From Thermogemmatispora sp042408735 (lineage in GTDB: Bacteria > Chloroflexota > Ktedonobacteria > Ktedonobacterales > Ktedonobacteraceae): DNA of 64,000 nt. Shown here piece after piece: positions 35,346 through 45,100 of this stretch. The stretch's first letter is position 1. Every line of letters begins with the position of its first letter. The notes under the pieces were generated by a model. It made no database searches. It was not told where the DNA came from and worked only from the letters and a program-made list of their open reading frames with translations. The translations under genes were made by a program, and so were the position numbers. The DNA lies in assembly GCF_042408735.1 (NCBI RefSeq), contig NZ_JBHOQV010000126.1, forward strand, positions 145,616 to 209,615. Direction: 5' to 3'.

Positions 35346-36218
35346 ATGCACGGTCTCATTTTTACAACCTGGGAAAAGTATCTGGGCGAGCGTTTCGGCG
35401 GTGGCCTGTTGAGCGCCTATCGCGAGGCTATCGGCGAGTCCCCGAGCGCCACGCCTTTGGTTAGCCGCCTCTATGACGACGGTGTGCTCTTAGAGGGCGT
35501 GGCCACGGCCAGCCGTCTTAGCGGCCACTCCCCAGAGCAGCTGCTGCGCGAATATGGGCGCTACTTTATCATGAACAGCCTCACCGGCCATCTCTGCAAG
35601 TATATTCTTTCGGGCGTGAGCAGCGCCTATGACCTGCTGCTGACGATGCGCGATGTTCACAGTCGTCTTCGCAAGACCGCTGGGGGACTGACCCCCCCAC
35701 TCTTCAACTATGAGTTCGCCCCCCATGAGCGCAGCGTCGTCCTGATCTATGATAGTCCCCGGCAGTTGTGCCCGGTCCTGCTCGGGGCCATCGAGGGCGC
35801 TGCTGAGCGCTATGGGGAGGAGGTCACCATTTATGAACACAGCTGCATGAAGCGTGGCGATCCTGTCTGCCGTATTGAGGCGACTTTTGCCCGTGGAACG
35901 AGAAGCGCCGAGCAGCTCTCGGAGCAGGCGCGGGCCAATGCCTTTGAGCAGCAGGCGCACCAGAACGCCCTGCGCGAGCTGGGCAAGCGTATTTTGACGG
36001 TTCTCCCGCCAGAGGAGGCTCAGGCGCTGACGCTGCGAGAGATTCGCCAGGCGCTCCAGGCACGCTATCGCCTCAGCCCGCCCTACCTGCGCCCGGCAGT
36101 GCTGCTGCAAGTCCTCCGCCACCTGCAGTTTGCCGGCTACGTGGCCAGCAGCGAGCAGCCTGAGGTTGATCTGATGACGCGCCGCTACTGGCGCGTGAGT
36201 ACCTACTGGGAGCCGTAA
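35346..36218 (+). CDS. Heme NO/O2-binding (H-NOX) domain protein with C-terminal helical extension
   Basis: The 290-residue protein starts MHGLIFTTWEKYLGERFG, the H-NOX N-terminus. The proximal heme ligand is H105 (MRDVHSRLRK) and the diagnostic Y135-x-S137-x-R139 motif (YDSPR) is intact. H-NOX domains sense nitric oxide or oxygen through heme. About 100 residues follow, containing LTLREIRQALQARYRLSPPYLRPAVLLQVLRHLQFAGYV, which resembles a winged-helix fold; this would make it a gas-responsive DNA-binding protein, but that is inference. AGGAGG precedes the ATG. No kinase or cyclase partner is adjacent. Confidence 0.82.
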   Translation: MHGLIFTTWEKYLGERFGGGLLSAYREAIGESPSATPLVSRLYDDGVLLEGVATASRLSGHSPEQLLREYGRYFIMNSLTGHLCKYILSGVSSAYDLLLTMRDVHSRLRKTAGGLTPPLFNYEFAPHERSVVLIYDSPRQLCPVLLGAIEGAAERYGEEVTIYEHSCMKRGDPVCRIEATFARGTRSAEQLSEQARANAFEQQAHQNALRELGKRILTVLPPEEAQALTLREIRQALQARYRLSPPYLRPAVLLQVLRHLQFAGYVASSEQPEVDLMTRRYWRVSTYWEP

Positions 36219-36787
36219 CGTTAGGCCGGCTGCTCGCCAGTCAGCCCGACTGGCTCTCGCGCCGAGGCCCGGGGCAAGGCAGTCTTCCGTGGCCTGGCGC
36301 CGCAGCCCTGGCCGGCCTTGAGCAAGCCGCGCACCCTCTTCTCCCTCTGGCAGGTACCAGGAAGCCGACCTTTCCTGATTGATTTTCCCCAGGGCAGCCA
36401 GGGGAAGGTCCCTGCCTTTTGCCAGCTCGCGGCGCTCCCGCGGTTCGCTGGTTCATGGGATCCTTTACGAGAGCAGCAGCGATGGTGCAAGCCATTGCCA
36501 TGATCTTTGACAAGATCGTCCTGGCAGGCCGCTGGCTGCCCTGGAGTTTCTCCCCAGTAAGGGCAAGAGAGGCGCTGTCTGAGGAGGCAGCCGCCACCAG
36601 GCTCGTGGGATATCCTTCGTCTGCCTGCAGCTCTTGCTCGCCCGCTCTTCTTTAGCTCGTCCGCTCCTGCCTTGAAACGCTTTCCTGGTAGAAGGGCGTG
36701 ATAGGGATGGGTACGACAGTACCAGCACGATGGGGCTGGCAGGAACCTTCTTTTGTTCTGCTTGTCTGGAGAGGAGATGCAAGTGTG
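36219..36787. other. Intergenic region, no feature recognised
   Basis: I see no coding sequence, terminator with T-run or promoter pair. Open frames on either strand lack RBSs and domain content. Confidence 0.4.
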
Positions 36788-37117
36788 ATGGCCACCTGGA
36801 ATGCTGCTGATGTCGAGAAGGGGCTGAGCGTCTATAGCGCCGATCAGCACCACCTGGGTCGGGTGGTGGCAGTTTATCCGGAGAGCGTGCGGGTACGCCG
36901 GGGACCACTGTTCTTCTGGACAGACCGCTTTTATCCCTATACGGCTATCGCAGGGCGCCAGGGGCGACGCCTGCTGCTGAAGATGAGCGCCGCCGAGGCT
37001 CACGATGAGCAGTGGCGCAAGCGTCCGGCCTACGAGGAGCACCCGGGAGATGTGCTGCAGAGCTTCTACGACCGCGGCCATGGCATAGAGGATCCCCTTG
37101 ATCCCGAGCGGGAATGA
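36788..37117 (+). CDS. PRC-barrel-like (DUF2171-like) small protein
   Basis: The 109-residue protein has the pattern of a small beta-barrel: VEKGLSVYSADQHHLGRVVAVYPESVRVRRG, then WTDRFYPYTAIAGRQGRRLLLKMSAAEAHDEQW. This resembles PRC-barrel/DUF2171 proteins, which are often stress-related or bind RNA or photosystem partners. The ATG at 36788 has GGAG about 12 nt upstream; an upstream extension to 36698 is not conserved in character. Confidence 0.65.
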   Translation: MATWNAADVEKGLSVYSADQHHLGRVVAVYPESVRVRRGPLFFWTDRFYPYTAIAGRQGRRLLLKMSAAEAHDEQWRKRPAYEEHPGDVLQSFYDRGHGIEDPLDPERE

Positions 37118-37888
37118 GCTGCTGCTCATCCAGGCGTCCTCCTTCCTGTTCACTACCTGTTCCGGCCACTTTGAGCGTCTTTAGAAGGTGACTACTCCCC
37201 TGGTCTGATCCAGGAGCTTCCAGGGAATCTTCACTCAGGCCCTGGTGTCCCAGAACTTCCCGAATTCGGGCAGCTTTCAGGTCCGCACAGCACGACAGCG
37301 AGCCAGCATAACCGGAGAGATCGGCAACCCGTTCGTTCGGAGAAGGGCCTCTGTGGCCGCTGCCCCCCTGGCTTCAGCGGGTGTGACGGGGAGAGAGCGG
37401 AATTGCGGTGTCGAGCTAGCGCTGAACCGGCCTCTGCCGCTTTGCAGGGCAGCTCTTCGACCAGGCCGCCTCTACCGCGCTCTTCGTCCTGCGCTGAGGA
37501 GGGGTCAGAGCGAGAGAACTCAGGCTACCGGCGGCCTGCCCGTAAAGGGAGCCAGGCCAGGCCCAAGGATCCCTTTAGTGATCCGGTAATGATCCGGGTC
37601 TGAAGGTCGGTGACCGGCTGGCACAGCTCAGTCAGGCAGGCGGCCCACGGCTGCCGGGCCTGAGAGGAAGCAAGCAAGAAAGCGGATGGCCAGGGGGAAG
37701 ATACGGTTAGAACCTGAGAGAATTTAAGGTAAACACCTGATGCTGGCTAACCTGAGTTCCAGGTAGAATAGAAGCCGCTGGATGGATGCCAGGAATGGGC
37801 CTACCCGGCACCAATGCCGACCACGAGGCCGTACGGAGGCCGGCAAGCTGGTTTTTGTCGGTGAGTTTCCCGAAGGGAGCGTGGAATC
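37118..37888. other. Intergenic region upstream of the sigma factor gene
   Basis: This 771-bp stretch contains several short open frames on both strands but none with an RBS or recognisable domain. TAGAAT near 37763 is a -10 candidate without a good -35. The unusual length suggests a long regulatory leader or an unrecognised RNA. Confidence 0.4.
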
Positions 37889-39004
37889 ATGGCTATAGCT
37901 GCTGCAGATCCCGTACGCGATGGCCGCAGGATGCGACCGGCCAGCCACTCAGCAAGACGGCACGCAGGTCGGAAGGCGGCCACGCTGGAGATAGAAAGCG
38001 AGGCCGCTCTGCTGGCCACGGGCGAGGACGAGGTTGCCCTCCCCGAGAGCGAGTCCGTTGCCGATCTGGCCCTTGATCCGTTGCTGGAGAGCAGCGACGA
38101 GCTGGAGATGGAGAGCGCCGAGGCCGATCTGACGGATGAGGTCCCTACTCGCCGCTCTTCGAATGTGCGCCAGGCTCTCGGCTCTGAAGATGCTTTTCAG
38201 AGCTACCTGCGCGATATCCGTGGCCTGGGCCTGCTGACTCACGAGGAGGAGCTGGAGCTGGCACGCCGGGCCGCCGAGGGCGATGAGCTGGCGCGCCGCA
38301 AGCTGATCGAGTCTAACCTGCGCCTGGTCATCGCTATTGCCCGTCGTTATACAAGTACCGGCGTTCCCCTGGTCGACCTGATCCAGGAGGGCAACCTCGG
38401 GCTGATGCGCGCCGCCGAGAAGTTCGATTACCGCCGCGGCTGCCACTTCGGTACGTACGCGACCTGGTGGATTCGTCAGGCCGTCAGCCGGGCCGCCGGC
38501 GAGCAGTCGCGTCTGATCCACCTGCCAGAACATGTGGCAACCCGCCTGCGCAAGGTCCGCCGCGTCGCCGCTCAGCTCTCTCAGGAGAGCGGGCTGGACC
38601 CCGAGCCTGAGCAGATCGCCGCGGCTTGCAATATTGACGTCAATGAAGTCATCGATCTCCTCAGTGTGATTGAACAACCCGTCTCTCTGGACGCCCCCGT
38701 TGATGATGAAGCCCGCCACTCGCTGGCCGATACGCTAGAGGATAGTACTGCCCCTGCTCCCGCTGAGACCGCCTCACAGCACCTGCTCGGCGAGGAGCTG
38801 CATCGCGCTCTCTCAACGCTTACTCCGCGCGAGCGCGCCGTGATTACGCTTCGTTACGGCATCGGCGATGGGCGTAGCCGCACACTGCTGGAAGTCGGCA
38901 AGGAATTGGGCATTTCGCGCGAGCGCGTTCGCCAGCTTGAGGTGGTGGCCCTGATGAAGCTGCGTAATTTTAGCGGCAATGCCTCTCTGCGCGAGTGCGT
39001 TTGA
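37889..39004 (+). CDS. RNA polymerase sigma-70 family factor (RpoD/SigA-like, group 1 or 2)
   Basis: The 371-residue protein has region 1.2 (DAFQSYLRDIRGLGLLTHEEELELARRAAEGD, about 101-132), region 2 (ESNLRLVIAIARRYTSTGVPLVDLIQEGNLGLMRAAEKFD... FGTYATWWIRQAVSRA, about 140-210), region 3, and region 4 with HTH (GKELGISRERVRQLEVVALMKLR). The N-terminal 95 residues are acidic and variable, with no full region 1.1. Region 2.4 FGTYATWWIRQAVSRA is slightly diverged from the primary-factor consensus (ATWWIRQAITRA), so it may be a non-essential group 2 factor. AAGGGAG precedes the ATG. Confidence 0.93.
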   Translation: MAIAAADPVRDGRRMRPASHSARRHAGRKAATLEIESEAALLATGEDEVALPESESVADLALDPLLESSDELEMESAEADLTDEVPTRRSSNVRQALGSEDAFQSYLRDIRGLGLLTHEEELELARRAAEGDELARRKLIESNLRLVIAIARRYTSTGVPLVDLIQEGNLGLMRAAEKFDYRRGCHFGTYATWWIRQAVSRAAGEQSRLIHLPEHVATRLRKVRRVAAQLSQESGLDPEPEQIAAACNIDVNEVIDLLSVIEQPVSLDAPVDDEARHSLADTLEDSTAPAPAETASQHLLGEELHRALSTLTPRERAVITLRYGIGDGRSRTLLEVGKELGISRERVRQLEVVALMKLRNFSGNASLRECV

Positions 39005-39113
39005 ACCTGTTTCCGGTTACGACAAGCAAGCAGGCGGACAGGGTCCTCATCCCGCGGCGTGGCGCGCCGAAAGAGCAGATCGTTCCTTCCCTTTGCCCGC
39101 TCAATTCTCTCGA

Positions 39114-39147
39114 GGGCATGGGTCAGCCAGCCCGCCGGCCCATGCCC
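39114..39147 (+). terminator. Hairpin after the sigma factor gene
   Basis: GGGCATGGG (39114-39122) pairs with CCCATGCCC (39139-39147). A 12-bp palindrome GCCTGATCAGGC follows at 39149-39160. There is no T-run, so this is only a possible terminator. Nothing else is recognised in 39005-39434. Confidence 0.45.
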
Positions 39148-39434
39148 TGCCTGATCAGGCCTCCTGACCCTCAGCAATCGGCACTGACTATCAGGCTCTC
39201 TCCTGGCTGGCTCCCCTTCTCTTTTACCGACCTGCCGGCCCTCCCACTCGTGAGTAGAGGCGCTCTTCTGCGCGCTGTTGCTCTTTTCCCGTGGCTCACC
39301 CCCTCTGAAGGCCAGGAGCAAGATTGTCGCCCTCGACGAAAAGACCTGTCCTGTGGTAGACTGCGAAGTGTCACGGGAAGAGACGAGAGTTTGCTACGAA
39401 GCGCTTGCTTCTGTCTGAGAGGAGAATCTGGCAC

Positions 39435-40436
39435 ATGCAACCTTGTGCAACCTGTGGTACTGATGTGAGCGGTAAACGTTTCTGCCCGCAGTGTGGCACA
39501 CCCGTGCCACAGGCCCAGCCCTTATCGGCGCAACAGCCGACAGTTGTTTCCGGCGGGCAGGCGGCGGCGAGCGGGGAATGGTGCCCGCGCTGTGGCGGTC
39601 AGGTGCGGCCTGGGGCAGCGTTCTGTTCCCACTGCGGCAATGCCCTGCGTCCGGCAACGCCAGCCGCCTCGACAGCGTCGTCCGTGCGACTATGTCCACA
39701 CTGTCACGCTCAGGTGGCCGCTCAGGAGGCTTTCTGTACGAATTGTGGCGCCTCCCTGGCCGAGCCAGCCACGCCGCGCTTCTGCCCGCAGTGCGGCCAG
39801 CCACAGCAGAGCGGGGCTCGCTTCTGTAGTGCCTGCGGGGCGGAGCTGAATACGGCGGCGGCCACTTCTCCCACGGTGATCACCGCCGGCCCTTATCCTG
39901 TGCCTCCGGCAGGCAGTAGCGCCCCCGGAACAGGGGCCGGTGGTCCCTATCCAGTCCCAGTGGCCGGCTCGCCCGGCCCAGCCTCATACGCCCCTTCTAC
40001 GGCCCAGGCTCCGGCCCAATATGGCTCCTATCCCGCTGCCGGGCAGGCGGCCCCTGCCTATCCACCCCAGACACCACTGGTGCTGCGTTGTCCTGTCTGC
40101 TGGGCCATCTCGCCCGCGGGAACGACAAACTGTCCAGGCTGTCGCACGAGCCTGGTCGGCGTCGCCCCGATGCCCGCAACGGCAGTCCAGCAGTCTCCCA
40201 ACCAGCAGGGAGGACTTGGCGGGCTGCTCCAGAGCGACGGCGGCAAGCTGGCAATGGGGGCCTTGGGCGGAGCAGCGGCGGTCATTGGCGGCGAGATGCT
40301 GCTGCACGGCCTGGAGCGCTCGCTGGAGGGCAACGACTACGGATATTCTCATCACCATCACCACCATCATCACGAGCACGAAGGTGGCTTCCTGGGAGAT
40401 CTGGGCCGCCTGGCGGACGACGTCGGCCTGATCTGA
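39435..40436 (+). CDS. Multi-zinc-ribbon protein with natural His8 tract
   Basis: The 333-residue protein carries five double-CxxC zinc ribbons: CATC/CPQC, CPRC/CSHC, CPHC/CTNC and CPQC/CSAC in the first 135 residues, and CPVC/CPGC near 210-230. A Pro/Gly/Ala/Tyr-rich low-complexity linker separates the last ribbon. A glycine-rich hydrophobic stretch (about 255-285) and a run of eight histidines followed by EHE lie near the C-terminus. Double zinc ribbons usually mediate protein or nucleic-acid contacts; the His tract could bind nickel, cobalt or zinc. The start has GGAG upstream. Function unknown. Confidence 0.75.
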   Translation: MQPCATCGTDVSGKRFCPQCGTPVPQAQPLSAQQPTVVSGGQAAASGEWCPRCGGQVRPGAAFCSHCGNALRPATPAASTASSVRLCPHCHAQVAAQEAFCTNCGASLAEPATPRFCPQCGQPQQSGARFCSACGAELNTAAATSPTVITAGPYPVPPAGSSAPGTGAGGPYPVPVAGSPGPASYAPSTAQAPAQYGSYPAAGQAAPAYPPQTPLVLRCPVCWAISPAGTTNCPGCRTSLVGVAPMPATAVQQSPNQQGGLGGLLQSDGGKLAMGALGGAAAVIGGEMLLHGLERSLEGNDYGYSHHHHHHHHEHEGGFLGDLGRLADDVGLI

Positions 40437-40593
40437 GCAGGCCCCTACAAGCGGCGAGCACGACGGCTCCAGAGCGACGCTCGCTCTGCCGCCAGACAGG
40501 AGCAGAGGTTGGAGACCGGGCCGCTCTTCTCTTCGGCTCCGGCTCCGGCCCCAGCCCCAACCCCGGCCCAGCCGCCGGCCTCCTGACCCGCAG

Positions 40594-40651
40594 TCGCCCG
40601 TTCGTTCGCTCGCTTGCTCGTTCGTTCGCTCGTTCGCCCGCCCGCTCGCCC
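40594..40651. repeat. TCGN tetranucleotide microsatellite
   Basis: Repeated TCGT/TCGC/TTGC units in the gap between the zinc-ribbon and peptidase genes. No gene is supported in 40437-40839. Confidence 0.6.
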
Positions 40652-40699
40652 CGGCTGTACCCAGATAGGCTAGTTTGCCTAACTTCTTCTTTCGCCTTG

Positions 40700-40728
40700 T
40701 TGCGACACACCTGTAAAGGGTCTATAAT
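40700..40728 (+). promoter_or_regulatory. Promoter of the peptidase-TPR operon
   Basis: TTGCGA (40700-40705) and a consensus TATAAT (40723-40728) are 17 bp apart. The leader to the ATG at 40840 is about 105 nt. Confidence 0.75.
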
Positions 40729-40839
40729 GTCTGGCAACAGGGGGTATCATTCTCAAGAGAAGCCGCTCGGGCGTGCCTCACCCGCCTGTTTTCTCACTGG
40801 CTCACTAGCGGCTCAATTCATTAAGAAACGCATGCATCG

Positions 40840-42117
40840 ATGCAATACGAGCGAACTACGCTGCCAAACGGCCTGCGTCTGTTGACGATGTGCGTGCCGA
40901 GCATCCGCTCGGCCAGCATCGCTTTTTTCTTTGCCGCCGGCTCGCGCTATGAACCGGATCACCTGGCCGGCATATCCCACTTTATTGAGCATATGCTGTT
41001 TAAAGGGTCAAAAAATTATCCAAGCGCTCGTATTCTCTCGGAGACAATCGAGGGGGTAGGGGGAGTCTTCAACGGCAGCACGGGGAAGGAGCTGACCAGC
41101 TATACCGCGCGCGTCCCCTGTGAGCACCTGGATGTGGTGATCGAGGTCCTTGCCGATATGATTCGTTACCCGCTCTTTGATCCCCAGGAGATTGAGAAGG
41201 AGCGGCAGGTGATCATAGAGGAGCTGAGCGCGACACGCGACGATCCACAGGAGTGGTCAGGGCTGTTGCTAGATCAGATTATGTGGCCCGGTCTGCCTCT
41301 GGGGCGCGACGACGCGGGACGCGACGAGACGGTGGCCGCGATCAGCCGCCAGGACATGCTGGCCTACCTGGAGCAGTTTTATCGTCCCAATGCTCTGGTG
41401 GTCAGCGTGGTGGGCAATATTCACCACGCCCAGGTACGGGAGCTGATCGAGTGGCTCTTTCACGATTGGGAGCCGCGCCCGCTGCGAACCTGGACGCCCT
41501 GCCCGCCCCCGCGCAATGTTCCCCCCGTGGCCGTGGTCTATAAGGAGACAGAGCAGACGAATCTTTCGCTGGGCACCCTGGGAGTGGCGCACTCTTCCCC
41601 CGATTATTATGCGCTGATGCTCTTGAACGCTATTCTGGGGGAGGGGATGAGTTCGCGCCTGTTCCAGAGCATTCGCGAGGAACGCGGGCTGGCCTACGAT
41701 ATCGGTAGCTATACGAGTAGCTATTACGAAACGGGCAATCTGGTGGTGAGCGCAGGGGTCGATCCATCCCAGACGGAGGCCGCGGTCCGGGCCATCGTCC
41801 AGGAGCTGAACGCCCTCTGCGAGGCGCCTGTCTCTCAGGCGGAGCTGGAACGCTTTAAGGCCTATGTCTGCGGCGGCCTGATCCTGGGTATGGAGAGCAC
41901 CCAGCAGGTCGCTAACTGGCTCGCCAGCCAGGAATGCCTGCTTGGACAGGTGATCGATGTGGACGAGATGATCCGCCAGATTCAGGCCGTGACTCCCCAG
42001 GATCTCCAGCGCGTGGCCCGCACTTGCTTTGCTCCCGAATGGCGCCGCCTGGCGCTGATTGGCCCCGAGGACCCCCAACAGATGGACCATTTTCAGAAGT
42101 TGCTCACTGCTGCCTAA
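40840..42117 (+). CDS. M16 family zinc peptidase
   Basis: The 425-residue protein has the inverted zinc motif H47-F-I-E50-H51 (SHFIEHMLFKG) with the third ligand in the EIEKERQVIIEE segment near 120-131, and the C-terminal half-domain containing GEGMSSRLFQSIREERGLAYDIGS. It is one M16 unit of about 420 residues, like processing-peptidase-beta/PqqL-like bacterial proteins. With no signal peptide it should act in the cytoplasm. The RBS is weak. The TPR gene follows after 24 bp, so they form an operon. Confidence 0.93.
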   Translation: MQYERTTLPNGLRLLTMCVPSIRSASIAFFFAAGSRYEPDHLAGISHFIEHMLFKGSKNYPSARILSETIEGVGGVFNGSTGKELTSYTARVPCEHLDVVIEVLADMIRYPLFDPQEIEKERQVIIEELSATRDDPQEWSGLLLDQIMWPGLPLGRDDAGRDETVAAISRQDMLAYLEQFYRPNALVVSVVGNIHHAQVRELIEWLFHDWEPRPLRTWTPCPPPRNVPPVAVVYKETEQTNLSLGTLGVAHSSPDYYALMLLNAILGEGMSSRLFQSIREERGLAYDIGSYTSSYYETGNLVVSAGVDPSQTEAAVRAIVQELNALCEAPVSQAELERFKAYVCGGLILGMESTQQVANWLASQECLLGQVIDVDEMIRQIQAVTPQDLQRVARTCFAPEWRRLALIGPEDPQQMDHFQKLLTAA

Positions 42118-42141
42118 CGCGGGAAGAGGAGACCAGGTTCC

Positions 42142-45100
42142 ATGCTGAAAACGATGTCTACGCTGCGTGAGTATTTGCAGTATACGGAGGATGCCCTGAG
42201 CGCCGGGCGCATCGAGGAGGCTCTTGAACATTGCCAGTATGTGCTCTCGCACTTCCCTCACTCGCTGGAGGCCCACCGCCTCCTCGGCGAGATCTATCTG
42301 GCCCAGAATCGCTTGACAGAGGCCCAGCAGACCTTCGATTGGGTGCTGACCAACGATCCCGAAAACGTGCTCGCTTACTGTAACCGCGCGCTGACAAGCG
42401 AACGCCAGGGAGATGTGGAGACCGCGCTCGATTGCTATCAGCAGGCCTATGAGCTGAGCCGCGGGAATAGCCAGATTCGTCAGGAGTTTAATAAGCTGAG
42501 CGCGCGCAGCGGTCAGCCAGGCTTTATGTTCTCGCGCGCCGGCCTGGCTCGCCTCTATATGCGCGGCGACCTGCTCTTCCAGGCGATCCAGGAGTGGGAG
42601 GCGGTCTTGGCCGCGACTCCCGATCGTCTCGATGCCCGAACGGGCCTGCTCGAGGCTTGCTGGCGCGATGGCGACTACGAGCGCGCCGAGCAGATCGCTA
42701 CGGGCCTGCTGGAGGAGATCCCCGGCTGCCTCAAGGCTCTGCTGCTCCTGGCCCATATGACCTTCCCCCACAATCCGGCTCGCGCCCGCGAGCTGCTTCA
42801 GCGCGCCGAGGCGCTTGATCCGGAGATGACAATGGCCCGCGAGCTGTTCGGCGATCTGCTGACGGCTTCCCCTGATGATCCTTTCCTGACACTCGTGCGC
42901 AAGGATGCGGTCTTGATGCCTCCTCCCGGACGAAGCGCCGTCTCTTCCTCTTTTTCTGGGTCTGCCGCTTCCACCGTTTCTTCCGAGCCTGCTCTCCCCA
43001 CATCCGGTCTGGGACCTGGCCTGGCCGAGGAGCATGGCCCAGCCAGCGAGGAGAGCGAGCCAATTTTTGGCTGGACCACACCCGACCCTTATCCTCTGGC
43101 GCTGTCAACGACTCCGACCCCTTCTCCGACGCCCGCGCCGCCTTCTCCTCTCCCTTCGCAGCAGATGGGAGAGCTTGCGCCCAATAGCAGCGGGGAGACT
43201 CATCGGGCCAGCTCTCCTGCCTGGTCTCTCTCGAGCAACGATCTGTCTTTGGCAGGACAGGGGCTTTCTTGGGAGGAGGAGCAGCCGTCCTGGCCACCGG
43301 CCTCGCCGGTTGGCGCTGAGGACGACCTGGGATGGCCGGCTGGCCAGAGTTCCTCGCATCCTGCCTGGCTAGATGCCCTCGATGCGACGCCCTATCGGCA
43401 ACCATCCGGTTCTCTGGCGGCGCCAACGCCACCAGCGGAGCCGTCAGCCTCGTTCTCCTCTTCGGCAGAGAGCGAGAGCGCCACGCTACAGGAAAGCGCG
43501 AAGGCGACAAGGACAGGCCGCGAGGAGGTCTCCGAGAGCACCTGGTCTCAGCCTCAGTCTGCCGCTCAGGCCGAGCCGTCCTCTCCTGGGTCCCAGGAGC
43601 AGGAGGAGGAAGAAATCTTTCCATTCATGCGCGAGGGGGCCGATCCAGAGGAGGGTTGGCCGGAATGGCTGAAGTCGCTGGGAGCGGAGACAATGGAAGA
43701 GGAGGAGGCGGAGGAGTCGGCGGCGGAAGCCTCTGTCTCTTCCCCAGGAACTGGACTACGTGGAGCGATCTGGGGTGAGGCAGAAACAGCCGAGGAGGCA
43801 CTACAGGAGAGCACGGTTCCAGAGTCCGCCGGGCCTGAGCTACAGGGAGCGTCAGCCTCTCCGGCCCACTCCGAGTCCGACGGCTACGCTCGCTTCGAGC
43901 AGGCGACCCTGGCCGAACCCCCATCGCGCTCCGAGGAGGACTACGCTATATCGGAGCCTGCCTACTCGCCATCGACCACCTGGGATGAGCTGGCAAACGA
44001 GGGATTCTCTGCCCCTATGGAGAAACCTGCCTGGCTGGAGCAACTGCAAGCCAGTCACAGCGCCTTCGAGGAACAGGAGGCCGCCGCTGGACCGCTCTGG
44101 CCGCCCTCTCCTGCTCCAGCCGCCTCCTCTGGCTCTGATACAAGGACCTCACCGCCGGCTGCCGCGATCTGGGGCGAGGAGCCGCCTTCTACACCCACAG
44201 CTTCGCCACAGAGCAGCCCGCGCCCAGAGGAGGGCCTCCCCTGGCTTGAGCAGCTCGCTGGCTGGTCGTCAGGCTCAGGTATCTCGGCAGGTCCATCCGC
44301 AGAGGCACAGACGCGCTCTCCCTACGAGAGCCGCGGCACGCGCTCTGAGCCTGAGCCATCGCCTGCTCCCCCCCCTTCGACGCAGCCCCAGGAGCAGTCC
44401 GCTTCGTCATGGCTGGCCGAGCTGGCCGCTGGCGCCGGGCAGCGCCCGCCAGAACAGAGCGCTCCACCGGCAGCCGCCGAGCAGCGGCTGGTGACGACTT
44501 TGGAGGATCTGGAGCAACAGCTCTATGCTCAGGGCTTCGTGCCGTTACAGCCGGGTGGGCTGGCCAGCTTTGCTCAGCCACAGGGGACACCTTCCCAGTC
44601 CTCTGCCGGAACAGCGGAGCAGCCACGAGCCGCTTACGAGGACCAGCGGCAGCCTACGCTCCCGCCGATGCCAACTCCGCCCGCCGGGCTGGAGGAAACG
44701 GTACGCGCGCCGTTAGGCCAGCCGTCGGTTCAGCCACCGCGCCACGAGGAGCCGCGCCAGGCGCCCGAGCCGCTCTGGCCCGCTACCCCCACCCCTGGCC
44801 CAAGCCCAAGCTCGCCCACAGCTCACGGACTCTCTCAGGGTCCTTCGCTGCCGAGCTACCGGCCCGACGCTCTTCTGGAGGATGAGCTGGAGACAACCAT
44901 GAAGCGCCCCGTCTTCCGCCTCCAGCCAGCCCAGAATCGCCCACAGACACCCGGCGGACGCCCCACCCCACGCTCTACCAGCGCCGGCACTGGCCCCGGT
45001 CGGGCGACCCCAGGCTCTGGCTCGGGATCCTCCGGCCCCACCGCAGGTCGCAGCTCCGAGGGTGGCGAGGTAAACTACAAGGAGCACCTGATCCGCGGCT

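Noticed and set aside
41269..43035. 588-codon open frame on the minus strand
   Set aside because: It is antisense to the M16 peptidase and TPR genes, which have clear domains and an operon promoter; its own composition shows no domain.
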